A stretch of DNA of 64,000 nucleotides from Streptomyces sp. PR69 (GTDB lineage Bacteria > Actinomycetota > Actinomycetes > Streptomycetales > Streptomycetaceae), in assembly GCF_026420845.1 (NCBI RefSeq), contig NZ_JAOWCB010000014.1, forward strand, positions 106,357-170,356, read 5' to 3'. Numbering within the stretch: position 1 is the stretch's first letter; the number at the start of each line of letters is the position of its first letter. Made by a program: the position numbers and the translations under genes. Under the pieces are notes generated by a model. That model had not been told where the DNA came from and ran no database searches. It saw only the letters and a program-made list of their open reading frames with translations. This document shows, one piece after another, positions 45,854 through 56,136 of this stretch.

Positions 45854-46534
45854 CTACCTCCCGCTCTCGAAGGTGACCCCGTCGCCGTCGAGGACGCCGA
45901 GGCGGCGGCTGAGCACATCGACGCCGACCGCTCCCGCACGCAGCAGGCGCGCCCGGGGGCCGACCACCGAGACGACGGTGCTGACGGTGGGCGGCGGGTC
46001 GCCCACGGCTCCTTCCGGGGCCTCGACGATCAGGTCGACGGCGCTCTCCAGTTCGGCCCGGACGGCCTGGAGGCCGGCCGTCCTGACGCCGTCGCGGCCG
46101 TGCACGCTGGCGGAGGCGGCGGCGAGGGGCAGCCCGCTGTAGAGGGAGAGCAGGTTGAGGGTGCGGCTCGCGTGGTGCACGACGGTCACGGCGCCCGTGC
46201 CGGAGACCAGCCAGGAGGGCAGCACCGGGCGGGCGGGCGCGACGACGCCGAGCGGTCCCGGCCACACCTCGTCGAGCAGTGCCTGGAGGCCCGGATGGTG
46301 CGGGGCGCAGGCCCAGCGCTGCCATTCGGGCGGCGCGGAGACCAGCAGGGACAGCGATCCTCCGGCGGAGCGGGGCCGGGCGGCCCGCAGCTTGTCGGCG
46401 GCGACGTCGTTGAACGGGTCGCAGAACAACCCGTACCCGGAGTCCGTGGGAGCGATGACGAGCGCGCCCCGGCGCAGCCGGTCCGCGGCAGAGACCAGGC
46501 CGTGGATGTCGTCGGATCGCACGATGCGGGTCAA
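45854..46534 (-). CDS. Divergent Sua5/YciO/YrdC-family protein
   Basis: A 226-residue YrdC-fold protein starting at TTG 46534 after GGGGG. Recognisable elements are VIAPTDSGYGLFCDP (canonical PTDTVYGL), LDEVWPGPL and STVVSVVGPRARLLRAGAV. Key signature residues differ: KxRP is AARP at residues 51-54, the Thr after WPGPL is Gly, and SAN is SAS. Canonical Sua5 makes threonylcarbamoyl-AMP for tRNA modification; this copy sits in a biosynthetic operon and may carboxylate and adenylate another amino acid, or bind one. No partner tRNA-modification genes are nearby. Confidence 0.8.
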   Translation of the reverse strand: MTRIVRSDDIHGLVSAADRLRRGALVIAPTDSGYGLFCDPFNDVAADKLRAARPRSAGGSLSLLVSAPPEWQRWACAPHHPGLQALLDEVWPGPLGVVAPARPVLPSWLVSGTGAVTVVHHASRTLNLLSLYSGLPLAAASASVHGRDGVRTAGLQAVRAELESAVDLIVEAPEGAVGDPPPTVSTVVSVVGPRARLLRAGAVGVDVLSRRLGVLDGDGVTFESGR

Positions 46535-46632
46535 GGTATTTCCCCCTGTGTACTGAAGCCTTGCGAGGGCGCCCCGGCGATGGGTCCGGGGCAGGACCGC
46601 CGGGTGTCCCCGGTTGGGATGGTACGGGCCGT

Positions 46633-46672
46633 TCTGGGGGCGCCCGCACGCCGTCGGGCGGGCGCCCCCAGA
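46633..46672. terminator. Perfect 15-bp hairpin
   Basis: tctgggggcgcccgc (46633-46647) and its complement (46658-46672) with a ten-base loop lie just after the condensing-enzyme gene, separating it from the YrdC-luxR pair. Confidence 0.8.
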
Positions 46673-46686
46673 TGTTCGGCCTGAGG

Positions 46687-47868
46687 TCAGATCGCCTCCA
46701 GGGCGCATCCCTTGAGTTCGCGCTGAAGCCGTGCCTGGAGGACGTCGAGGTCCTCGCAGTCGCCTCCTTCGCGTTCGGCGATGTGGATGCGGTAGAGCGT
46801 GTCCAGCTGCCCGTCGTCGACCGGGTGGCCGATCCTGTCCAGCAGATGGCGCAGCACCGAGCGGCCGGAGTGGCGGCCGATCAGGATGGAGCGCTGACGG
46901 CCGAACCGCTCGGGCTCGACGTACTCGTAGGTGGCCGGATTGCGCAGCATCCCCTGCTGGTGGATGCCCGCCGCCGTGCCGAAGGCGTAGGTGCCGAAGA
47001 TGGCTTTGTTGCGTGGCTCCGGCAGGTTCACGATGCGCCGCAATACGCCGTAAGCCTCATACATCTTCGGCAAGTCGATGTCGGTGTGCAGCCCGGTGAC
47101 GTCCTGCTTGTAGGCGAGGAGTGCCGCGATCTCCTCCAGCGCGGTGTTGCCGGCGCGCTCGCCGATGCCGCCGAGGGTGGCCTGGACCTCGTCGGCGCCC
47201 GCGACCAGGCCCGCCAGGGCGTTGGCGGTGGACAGGCCGAAGTCCTCGTGGCAGTGGGTGGCGATGCGGATGGGGGACGGCGCCCAGGCGCGGAACGTGC
47301 GGATGAGGGCGGCGTACTCCCCGGGGGTCATCGAGCCCGAGGTGTCGGCCACCACGAAGCAGGTGGCTCCGGCCTCGATGGCGCGTTCCGTCATCGGGCG
47401 CAGCAGGTCCTCCTCGCCGCGGCTGGCGTCCTCGATGCCGACGGAGACGGATTCGACGCCGAAGGAGCGGGCGAGCCCGACCGCCTCGACGACCTCCTCG
47501 ACGGCCTGCCGGGGAGTGATGCGCCGCTTGTGCTCGCAGTGCATCTTGCTGCCGGTGGCGGCGATCTGGATCTGGTGGTTGGCGGTGCCGCCCGCCTCGA
47601 CGGCGGTGACGATGTCCGAGGAGACGGCGCGGCAGAAGGTGGTGAAGCGGGCGCGGGTCAGATGCTTGGCGATGAGGCGGGTGGCTTCGAAGTCGCTGGG
47701 CGAGGAGGCGGGGAATCCCGTCTCGATGTAGTCGACGCCGAGGTCCTCGATGCGCAGGGCGAGGTCGAGCTTGTCCTTGGGGCCCATGGCGTTGGCGGGC
47801 GCCTGCTCGCCGTCGCGCAGGGTGGTGTCGAAGAAGGAGACGCGGCGCGTCTGGGACTGGTCTGCCAT
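46687..47868 (-). CDS. Homocitrate/2-isopropylmalate synthase-family condensing enzyme without regulatory domain
   Basis: A 393-residue alpha-acetyl-CoA transferase-type TIM barrel. FFDTTLRDGEQAPANAM carries the metal/catalytic R and D. THCHEDFGLSTANALAG holds the two metal His, with Glu where Asn is usual. GGIGERAGNTALEE is also present. It ends soon after the barrel and subdomain, lacking the LeuA dimer domain that mediates leucine feedback, as in homocitrate and chain-extending enzymes. It probably condenses acetyl-CoA with a 2-oxoacid to start 2-oxoacid elongation with the LeuCD-like pair. The ATG has GAGGAC upstream. Confidence 0.88.
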   Translation of the reverse strand: MADQSQTRRVSFFDTTLRDGEQAPANAMGPKDKLDLALRIEDLGVDYIETGFPASSPSDFEATRLIAKHLTRARFTTFCRAVSSDIVTAVEAGGTANHQIQIAATGSKMHCEHKRRITPRQAVEEVVEAVGLARSFGVESVSVGIEDASRGEEDLLRPMTERAIEAGATCFVVADTSGSMTPGEYAALIRTFRAWAPSPIRIATHCHEDFGLSTANALAGLVAGADEVQATLGGIGERAGNTALEEIAALLAYKQDVTGLHTDIDLPKMYEAYGVLRRIVNLPEPRNKAIFGTYAFGTAAGIHQQGMLRNPATYEYVEPERFGRQRSILIGRHSGRSVLRHLLDRIGHPVDDGQLDTLYRIHIAEREGGDCEDLDVLQARLQRELKGCALEAI

Positions 47869-47949
47869 GGCGTCCTCGATTCTCGTCCCGGCCCGGGGCC
47901 GGGACGGGTGGATATACGTGTCAGATGCGGATGGCGCACGGCCGTGAGG

Positions 47950-49137
47950 TCAGGGGCGCGGGGCTGTGGCGAGCGCCTTCGCCATGCGGCCGAGGGCCTC
48001 CTCGATGACTGCTTCAGAGGTGGCGAAGGAGAGCCGGATGTGGCCCTCGCCGCCGGGGCCGAAGGCGGTGCCGGGCATCACCGCGACATGCGCCTCGCGC
48101 AGCAGCCAGCCGGCGAACGCCTCCGACGACGCGAAACCGGTGCCGCGGATGTCGGGGAAGGCGTAGAAGCCGCCGCTGGGGCGGGCACAGCCGACGCCCG
48201 GCAGGCTGTTCAGCCCGTCCGTGATCAGCTCCATGCGCCGGGTGTAGGCGGCGGCCATCTCCGCCACGGGCTCCTGCGGGCCGGTGAGCGCGGCCAGTCC
48301 GCCGCGCTGTACGAAGGAGCCCGCGCAGCCCACGCTGTGCTGCTGGACCTTGAGCATCTCGGTCATGATCCGGGCCGGGCCCGCCGCGTAGCCGAGCCGC
48401 CAGCCGGTCATGGCGTAGCCCTTGGAGAAGCCGTTGACGGTCACGGTCCGCTCGGCGCAGCCCGGCAGGGCGGCGATGCTCAGATGCGGCGCCCCGGCGT
48501 ACCGGATCTTCTCGTAGATCTCGTCGGCGACCGCGAACAGCTCGTGCTCCTGGACGAAGTCCGCGATGACGCGGGCCTCCTGGGCGTCCAGGGTGCGGCC
48601 GGTCGGATTGTTGGGGCTGTTGACGAGGAGCGCCTTGGTGCGGGGGGAGAGCTGTCCCTCCAGCGCCTTCCGGGTGATGCGGAATCCGTCGTCCGCGCCG
48701 AGCGGCACGGCCACCGGGCGGGCGCCTGCCAGATGGGCCATGGACTGGTAGCTGACCCAGCTGGGTGTGGGCACAAGCAACTCGTCGCCCGGGTCGAGCA
48801 GGGTCATCAGCGTGATGAACAGCGCGTGCTTGGCCGAGGGAGTGACGATGACGCCCTCGGCGGGATCGGCCTCGATGCCGTTGTCCTCGGCCAGCTTCCG
48901 GGAGATCGCCGTCAGCAGCTCGGGCAGGCCCCGGCTGGGCGAGTAGTGCGTGAACCCCTCGTCGAGCGCCAGGTTCGCCTCGGCGACGATGTGCCGCGGG
49001 GTGGCGAAGTCGGGTTCGCCGCCGCCGAGGTCCAGGACCGGAAGACCCTGGGCCCGCAGTTCACGAACGAGTTCGAGGACGGCGTAGGTGGCGGACTCCT
49101 TGATGCCCGAGAAGCGGGTCGCGACATGGTTCTTCAT
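47950..49137 (-). CDS. Class I/II pyridoxal-phosphate aminotransferase
   Basis: A 395-residue fold-type I aminotransferase. LDLGGGEPDFATPRHI, HYSPSRGLPELLTAI, NSPNNPTGRTL, VADEIYEKI and the Schiff-base Lys239 in VNGFSKGYAMTGWRLGY are all in place. It would convert the elongated 2-oxoacid into its amino acid or the reverse. ATG 49137 is chosen over GTG 49146. Ten to twenty bases separate it from the hydrolase gene upstream, so they are co-transcribed with the condensing enzyme 81 bases further on. Confidence 0.92.
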   Translation of the reverse strand: MKNHVATRFSGIKESATYAVLELVRELRAQGLPVLDLGGGEPDFATPRHIVAEANLALDEGFTHYSPSRGLPELLTAISRKLAEDNGIEADPAEGVIVTPSAKHALFITLMTLLDPGDELLVPTPSWVSYQSMAHLAGARPVAVPLGADDGFRITRKALEGQLSPRTKALLVNSPNNPTGRTLDAQEARVIADFVQEHELFAVADEIYEKIRYAGAPHLSIAALPGCAERTVTVNGFSKGYAMTGWRLGYAAGPARIMTEMLKVQQHSVGCAGSFVQRGGLAALTGPQEPVAEMAAAYTRRMELITDGLNSLPGVGCARPSGGFYAFPDIRGTGFASSEAFAGWLLREAHVAVMPGTAFGPGGEGHIRLSFATSEAVIEEALGRMAKALATAPRP

Positions 49138-49155
49138 GGTCGGCACCCGTCCGCG

Positions 49156-49749
49156 CTACCGGGTGTGGCGGTCGAGGGCCTGGGCCGCGGTGGTCACCAC
49201 AGCGGTCCGGGCGATCACCTTCAGGGCCGCCTCGTGCATCTCCGGGCTGTCGGCCGCGGTGGCGTCCTCAAGCACTTCGACCGCATAGTCACGGTCGTGC
49301 GCGTCTCGGGCCGCAGCGAGGATGACCATGTCCGTGGAGACCCCGGCGACCAGCAGCGTGTCGATGCCCTGGGTGCGCAGCAGCAGGTCGAGGCCGGTGC
49401 CGTAGAACGGGCTGATCCGGCTCTTGGCCACGATCGGTTCGCCGGGCGCGGGTGCGAGCGCCGGATGGACTTCGGTGGCCCACGTTCCGAAGACGAGCCG
49501 GTCGTCCGGCTTGGCGGCCTGGAAGACGGGGGACCCGGACGGCCATTCGGGGTGCCCCGCGGAGAAGCCGACGATCACATGGACCACCGGGATGCCCGCG
49601 GTGCGGGCTCGCCCGATCGCCGCTGCGGCGTTCTCCAGGACCCTCCGGTCGGCGATCTGCTGGGCGAACCCCTCCGCGCCGTATTTCCCGTCAGGGTGCG
49701 CGATCTCATTTATCAGATCGAGTACAAGAAGTGCGGGACGATTGCCCAT
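49156..49749 (-). CDS. Isochorismatase-fold hydrolase lacking the Cys nucleophile
   Basis: A 197-residue isochorismatase-superfamily protein starting at ATG 49749. D11 (LLVLDLINE) and K109 (IVAKSRISPF) of the catalytic triad are present. The third position, Cys in amidase/nicotinamidase members (GVxTxxC), is Val142 here (GVSTDMVI). True isochorismatases also lack that Cys and use Asp/Lys for enol-ether hydrolysis. So this protein is more likely an enol-ether hydrolase or a non-covalent hydrolase than an amidase. It is the first gene of the minus-strand operon, divergent from the FAD gene. Confidence 0.88.
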   Translation of the reverse strand: MGNRPALLVLDLINEIAHPDGKYGAEGFAQQIADRRVLENAAAAIGRARTAGIPVVHVIVGFSAGHPEWPSGSPVFQAAKPDDRLVFGTWATEVHPALAPAPGEPIVAKSRISPFYGTGLDLLLRTQGIDTLLVAGVSTDMVILAAARDAHDRDYAVEVLEDATAADSPEMHEAALKVIARTAVVTTAAQALDRHTR

Positions 49750-50112
49750 GACCCCTCCCGAGCTAAATACCACTGACCCCCTGTCAGCTCGCCAGGAAAG
49801 TAGATAGGAGCATCTAGTGCAGAGTCAAACTATCTGTGCTCTGGCATGCGATTGCGGCATGTGTACGGCGCGCTGGCCCTTGATGGTCGCCCCTTGAATC
49901 CGCTCTGAGCTGCTGTTTTGTCAGGTTTTAGCGTCCGGCGGATGCATGAGATCCATTCATGTAAAGCATGAATGGACGCGCGTTGATCATCTATCTGAGA
50001 AGGGTTACGGTGATTTCTCTGGGCGGTCCAGCCGCTTATTTCACGGGCGCGAAGAACGGTGCGGAAATGTTCGCCGCCGCTTCGTCATGTCTTTTCTGAG
50101 AGGTTGTACAGG
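49750..50112. promoter_or_regulatory. Divergent promoter region of the cluster with a 10-bp dyad
   Basis: This 363-bp region is clearly AT-richer than its surroundings and has no supported ORF. It holds the perfect inverted repeat TCCATTCATG-TAAAG-CATGAATGGA (49952-49976) and a weaker tagat/atcta pair near 49803. Both operons of the cluster start here, so it is the likely control point for the LuxR or LysR regulator. Confidence 0.65.
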
Positions 50113-52065
50113 GTGAAGGACGAGGACATCCATCGGATCGCCGTGGTCGGCAGCGGCCCGCGTGGTCTGAGCGTGGTGGAGCGCCTGGCGGCCCGCCTGG
50201 CCGCCGACCCGCCCGCGCATCGGGTGGGGATCTGGCTGATCGACCCGGTGCAGGTCGGCAGCGGCCGGGTCTGGCGCACCGACCAGCCCGACTGGTTCCT
50301 TATGAACACCGTCGCGGGCGAGGTCTCCTCCTTCTCAGGACAGCCGGACGGCGGCCCCGCCCGTCCCGGCGCCGGACCCTCGCTCGCCCAGTGGTGGCAG
50401 GACGTCGACCCGGCGAACTGCCCCGGCCCGGGCGGCTACGCCCCGCGCGCCCTGCACGGCCGCTATATGCAGTTCGTGCTGAAGGCCGTCGAGGACCACC
50501 TGCCCGAAGGCGTCCGGCTGCACCGCGTGCCCGCCGAAGTGGTCGACCTGCGGCGCACGCAGACCGGAACGTATCTGCTGTGCTGCGCCGACGGACGGCG
50601 GCTGACCGCAGACCGGGTGGTGCTGACCACCGGCCACGCCGTGCCGGAGCCCGCTGGACAGCAGCGCGAGCTCGCCGCGTTCGCCGCAGGCCGCCCCGGA
50701 CTGACGTACATCACAGGGGACTCGGCGGCGGACATGCCGCTGGACCGGATCGCGCCCGGCGCCCTGGCCGGGGTGCTGGGCCTCGGGCTGTCCTTCTACG
50801 ACGTGATGGCTTCGCTGACCATCGGCCGCGGCGGCGTCTTCGAGCCCGCCGCGGACGGCTCGCTGGTCTACCGCCCCAGCGGCGCCGAGCCGGTCATCGT
50901 GGCAGGGTCCCGCAGCGGCATGCCGCTGCCCGCCCGCGGCCGCAACCAGAAGCACCACGACCACCGCTACACCACACTGCTGTTCACCGAGGAGCGGGTG
51001 CGCGCGGGCCGCTCCGGCGAACCGCTGGACTTCACCGCCGACGCACTGCCCTGGCTGCTCGCCGAGGTCGATCTGGTCTACTACGCCACCGAGCTGAACC
51101 GCCGCCACGGCGCACAGGCAGCCGCCGCCTTCACCGAGGAGGTCCTGGCCGCGGCCGGCCCCGCGACGCCCGGCGACGGGGAGCCGCCGGAGGCCGCCGC
51201 CCGCGTGCCGGACGTACGCGCGATCGCACTGCGCCACGGCGTCGCCGACGAGCTGCCGCCCCTCGTCCTGGACCAGCTGGCCCGGCCCTTCGCCCACCGC
51301 GAGTACGCCAGCCCGGACGCCTTCACCGCGGATCTGCTCCAGGCGCTGCGCACCGATCTGGCGCACGCCGCGCAGGGCAACGTCGGCTCGCCCGTCAAGG
51401 CCGCGCTCGACGTGCTGCGGGACACCCGGGCCGTGATGCGCTCGCTGGTCGACTTCTCCGGGCTGGCCCCGGACTCGCACCGCACCGACTTCCTGGGCTG
51501 GTACGTGCCGCGCAGCGCCTTCCTCGCCGCGGGCCCGCCGCTTGAGCGCCTGGCCCAGGTGCAGGCGCTGATCAGCGCGGGCTGCCTGCGGATCGCAGGC
51601 CCTGACACGCGCTATGAGCCCGACCCGGCCAGCGGCCGCTACCGCGTGTACTCCCCCCAGGTGGCGGGCTCCGCCGTCCTGGTGGACGCCGTGATCGACG
51701 CCCGGATCCCGACGCCCGACGTGCACCGGGACCCCTCGCCGCTCACCCGCAGCCTGGTCGAGCAGGGCATCTGGACCAGCTACGTCAACGGCAAGGGCGA
51801 GGACGCCTTCGACACCGGCGGCGTCCACGTCACCCGCAGCCCCTTCCATCCCGTGGGCCGCGACGGCCTCGCCGACACCGGGGTGTATGTGCTGGGCATC
51901 CCCACCGAACACACCCGCTGGTTTATGCAGGGGGGCAGCAGCCGCCCCGGCTTCTGGACCGACTTCGTCCGGGACGCGGACGCCATCGCCGCCGATGCGC
52001 TGCTCCGGGATCCTGCCGCCGAACCCGCCGCCGAACCCGCCGCCGAACAGGAAGTACCGCGCTGA
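50113..52065 (+). CDS. FAD/NAD(P)-binding domain oxidoreductase
   Basis: A 650-residue flavin-type protein of the NAD_binding_9 group. The N-terminal dinucleotide fold [21 protein letters not shown] (about residues 9-29) is followed by [27 protein letters not shown] second fold lies near [22 protein letters not shown]. The C-terminal half contains conserved [17 protein letters not shown] and [23 protein letters not shown]. It ends in three PAAE repeats. Related proteins occur with N-hydroxylating and siderophore-like pathways, but no reaction is assigned. GTG 50113 is chosen from conservation. The LeuC-like gene starts two bases after the stop. Confidence 0.82.
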   Translation: MKDEDIHRIAVVGSGPRGLSVVERLAARLAADPPAHRVGIWLIDPVQVGSGRVWRTDQPDWFLMNTVAGEVSSFSGQPDGGPARPGAGPSLAQWWQDVDPANCPGPGGYAPRALHGRYMQFVLKAVEDHLPEGVRLHRVPAEVVDLRRTQTGTYLLCCADGRRLTADRVVLTTGHAVPEPAGQQRELAAFAAGRPGLTYITGDSAADMPLDRIAPGALAGVLGLGLSFYDVMASLTIGRGGVFEPAADGSLVYRPSGAEPVIVAGSRSGMPLPARGRNQKHHDHRYTTLLFTEERVRAGRSGEPLDFTADALPWLLAEVDLVYYATELNRRHGAQAAAAFTEEVLAAAGPATPGDGEPPEAAARVPDVRAIALRHGVADELPPLVLDQLARPFAHREYASPDAFTADLLQALRTDLAHAAQGNVGSPVKAALDVLRDTRAVMRSLVDFSGLAPDSHRTDFLGWYVPRSAFLAAGPPLERLAQVQALISAGCLRIAGPDTRYEPDPASGRYRVYSPQVAGSAVLVDAVIDARIPTPDVHRDPSPLTRSLVEQGIWTSYVNGKGEDAFDTGGVHVTRSPFHPVGRDGLADTGVYVLGIPTEHTRWFMQGGSSRPGFWTDFVRDADAIAADALLRDPAAEPAAEPAAEQEVPR

Positions 52066-52067
52066 CC

Positions 52068-53468
<1,401 letters not shown>

Positions 53469-53493
53469 CCAAAGCGAGCAACGGAGCACACCC

Positions 53494-54081
53494 ATGAAGA
53501 AGTTCACCGTCCACCAGGGCGCCGCCGCTCCGCTGCGGCGCACCGACGTCGACACCGACCAGATCATCCCGGTCCGCTTCTGCGCCAGCACCACGCGCGA
53601 CGGCCACGCCGACGCGCTGTTCGCCGACTGGCGCGACGACCCGGAGTTCGTGCTGAGCAAGCCGGAGCACCGCGCAGCCACCGTGCTGATCGCCGGCAGC
53701 GACTTCGGCACCGGCTCCTCACGCGAGTACGCCGTATGGGCGCTTCAGGACTATGGCTTCCGGGCCGTCATCGCCCCCCGCTACGGCGATATCTTCCGCG
53801 CCAACTCCCTGATGAACGGCCTGGTCACGGTGGTTCTGCCGGTGACTGACGTGGAGTGGCTCTGGGAGCTGACGGAGGCGGACCCGGCCGCCGCGGTCAC
53901 CGTGGATCTGGAGCTTCTCGAAGTCCGGGCGGGCGGGCGGACCTTTCCCTTCACCCTTGACCCCGAGATCCGCCACCGCATTCTCCACGGCATCGACCCG
54001 ATCGGCGCGACCCTGCTCCACGAGGAGGACATCGCACGCTACGAGGCGGCACGCCGCCCGGCGCTGCCGGTCACCGGCTGA
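53494..54081 (+). CDS. 3-Isopropylmalate dehydratase small subunit homologue (LeuD-like)
   Basis: A 195-residue swivel-domain subunit. VDTDQIIPVRFCAS, LFADWRDDPEFVL, GSDFGTGSSREYAVWALQDYGFRAVIAPRYGDIFRANSLMNGLVTVVLP match LeuD closely. The substrate-selecting loop after IIPVRF differs from the usual IPARFLK by PVRFCAS, which may matter for specificity. It pairs with the LeuC-like gene. The ATG has AAAGCGAGCAACGGAG upstream. The LysR gene follows after 63 bases. Confidence 0.93.
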   Translation: MKKFTVHQGAAAPLRRTDVDTDQIIPVRFCASTTRDGHADALFADWRDDPEFVLSKPEHRAATVLIAGSDFGTGSSREYAVWALQDYGFRAVIAPRYGDIFRANSLMNGLVTVVLPVTDVEWLWELTEADPAAAVTVDLELLEVRAGGRTFPFTLDPEIRHRILHGIDPIGATLLHEEDIARYEAARRPALPVTG

Positions 54082-54144
54082 CCGGCAGCCTGTGCCCGGG
54101 ACGGTTCAGGACCTCTCCGCGCCCGCGGGTAGGCTGCCCGAATC

Positions 54145-55047
54145 ATGAAGCTTTCCCAGTGTGCGGCGTTCGTGGCGATAGCGGACACCGGCAGCTTCAC
54201 CGCCGCCGCCCGCGTCCTCGACGTCAGCCAGTCCGCCGTCAGCCATGCCATCTCCACGCTGGAGACAGAGCTGGGCGTCGGGCTGATGAAGCGCGACCGC
54301 AGCGGCGTGCGCCTGACCGATGTGGGCCAGCGGGTGCTGCGACACGCCCGCGGGGTGATCCAGCACGCGGAGAGCATGCGCAACGTGGCCGTGGAATTCC
54401 ACGACGACCTGCGCGGCACGGTACGGCTGGGCACCAGCCAGAGCTTCGCCTGCCGGCTGCTGCCCGCCCTGCTGACCGAACTGCGCCACCGCTTCCCCGC
54501 GCTGGAGATCGAGCTGCGCGACGGCACCGACATGCAGATCACCGAGTGGGTGCGGGAGTACGAGGTCGACGTCGGCATCGTGGTGCTGCCCAAGCCGGAG
54601 CTGACCACCATCCCGCTGCTGCACGACCGGATGTACGCGGTGCTGCCCGCGGCGCACCCACTGCTGGCAGGCACCGCGGTGAGCGTGCGCCAGCTCGCCC
54701 AGGAGGAGATCCTGCTGCCGGTCGGGGCCATGGAGGCCATGGTCACGGCGCTGTTCGAGGCCGAAGGGCTGTCCCCGCGGATCGTGCACCGGGTGCATGA
54801 CCTCAACGCCCTGCTGGCCATGGTGGCGGCCGGGCACGGGCTCACCCTGGTGCCTTCGCTGGCCATGCCCGTGCTCTCGCAGGAACTGCGCGCCCTGCCG
54901 CTGACCCCGGTCGTCACCCGCGAACTGGGCATCGCGGTCGGCTCCCGGGTCCGCGACCAGCGCGCCAGCAAGGCGTTCGTCGCCACGGCGCGGGCGCTGG
55001 CGGCCCAGCAGGACTGGATGCTGCCGCCGAAGCCGACGGGCGTCTGA
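54145..55047 (+). CDS. LysR-family transcriptional regulator
   Basis: A 300-residue LysR regulator. The helix-turn-helix CAAFVAIADTGSFTAAARVLDVSQSAVSHAISTLETELGVGLMKR is followed by the periplasmic-binding-like effector domain (GTVRLGTSQSFACRLLPALLTELRHRFPALEIEL). It sits at the end of the plus-strand operon and is convergent with the E1 genes. Likely effectors are pathway intermediates such as a 2-oxoacid or malate derivative. The dyad at 49952-49976, of the T-N11-A kind in its core, is a candidate target. Confidence 0.92.
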   Translation: MKLSQCAAFVAIADTGSFTAAARVLDVSQSAVSHAISTLETELGVGLMKRDRSGVRLTDVGQRVLRHARGVIQHAESMRNVAVEFHDDLRGTVRLGTSQSFACRLLPALLTELRHRFPALEIELRDGTDMQITEWVREYEVDVGIVVLPKPELTTIPLLHDRMYAVLPAAHPLLAGTAVSVRQLAQEEILLPVGAMEAMVTALFEAEGLSPRIVHRVHDLNALLAMVAAGHGLTLVPSLAMPVLSQELRALPLTPVVTRELGIAVGSRVRDQRASKAFVATARALAAQQDWMLPPKPTGV

Positions 55048-55107
55048 GGCGCCCGTCGGCTTCGGCGGCCCCCGACGCCTCCCCGCGCCGGAGTTCGCCG
55101 CACCCGC

Positions 55108-56136
55108 TCAGTGCGCGAACGACTGGTCGACGGCGTGCAGGACGCGGTCCAGGCCCGGCAGATACTCCGCCTCCAGCCGGGAGGGCGGATAAGGCGCGTG
55201 GAACCCGCCGACCCGCAGCACCGGCGCTTCCAGGTGGTAGAAGCAGCGTTCCTGCACCCTGGCGGCGATCTCCGCCCCGGCGCCCGTGAAGACCGGCGCC
55301 TCGTGCACGACCACCAGCCGGCGGGTCCGCTTCACCGACCACTCCACGGTGTCGGCGTCGAGCGGGGACAGCGACCGCAGATCGAGGACCTCCAGCGAGC
55401 GTCCCTCCGCTGCGGCCGCCTCCGCGGCCTCCAGACACAGCCGTACGGACGGCCCATACGCCGCCAGGGTCAGATCGGCTCCGCGGCGCGCCACGCGCGC
55501 CTTGTGCAGCGGTGCGGGCGCGGCCGACAGATCCACCTCGCCCTTGTCCCAGTAGCGGCGCTTGGGTTCGAGGAAGACGACCGGGTCGTCCGCGGCGATC
55601 GCCTGCCGCAGCATCCAGTAGGCGTCCTCGGCGTTCGACGGCGAGGCCACCCGCAGCCCCGCGGTGTGCATGAAATACGCCTCCGGCGACTCGCTGTGGT
55701 GCTCGATGGCGCCGATGCCGCCGCCGTAGGGGATGCGCACCACGACGGGCAGCCGGACCTTGCCCAGCGAACGCGCGTGCATCTTGGCCAGCTGAGTGAC
55801 GATCTGGTTGAAGGCGGGGAAGACGAACCCGTCGAACTGGATCTCCACCACGGGCCGGAAGCCCTTCAGCGCCAGGCCTATCGCGGTGCCGACGATCCCC
55901 GACTCGGCCAGCGGGGCGTCGACGACGCGGTCCGCGCCGAACCGCTCCTGGAGTCCGTCGGTCACCCGGAACACCCCGCCGAGCCGCCCGACGTCCTCTC
56001 CCTGGACGAGGACCTTGGGGTCCTCGTCCAGCGCGTCGCGCAGGGCCGCGTTCAGCGCGCCCGCCAGGGACATCTTCTCCGGCGCGGGCCGCTCCTGCGG
56101 CCGCACGGCGTGTGCCGTGGGCGTCACCGGCATCAT
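55108..56136 (-). CDS. 2-Oxoacid dehydrogenase E1 beta subunit
   Basis: A 342-residue transketolase-like beta subunit. LNAALRDALDEDPKVLVQGEDVGRLGGVFRVTDGLQERFG, DAPLAESGIVGTAIGLALKGFRPVVEIQF and GGGIGAIEHHSESPEAYF are diagnostic, with the thiamine-activating Glu in AESG-type context. It resembles pyruvate and branched-chain enzymes equally. Its ATG overlaps the E1 alpha stop by four bases. No E2 or E3 gene is nearby, so E1 must work with a core encoded elsewhere or act differently. It may decarboxylate the pathway 2-oxoacid to an acyl-CoA. Confidence 0.93.
   Translation of the reverse strand: MMPVTPTAHAVRPQERPAPEKMSLAGALNAALRDALDEDPKVLVQGEDVGRLGGVFRVTDGLQERFGADRVVDAPLAESGIVGTAIGLALKGFRPVVEIQFDGFVFPAFNQIVTQLAKMHARSLGKVRLPVVVRIPYGGGIGAIEHHSESPEAYFMHTAGLRVASPSNAEDAYWMLRQAIAADDPVVFLEPKRRYWDKGEVDLSAAPAPLHKARVARRGADLTLAAYGPSVRLCLEAAEAAAAEGRSLEVLDLRSLSPLDADTVEWSVKRTRRLVVVHEAPVFTGAGAEIAARVQERCFYHLEAPVLRVGGFHAPYPPSRLEAEYLPGLDRVLHAVDQSFAH

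Noticed and set aside
46561..49776. Plus-strand open frame of 1071 codons antisense to the condensing enzyme, aminotransferase and hydrolase genes
   Set aside because: The minus-strand genes have full family motifs; the plus frame is a high-GC shadow of Gly/Ala/Asp/His-rich composition with no recognisable domain.
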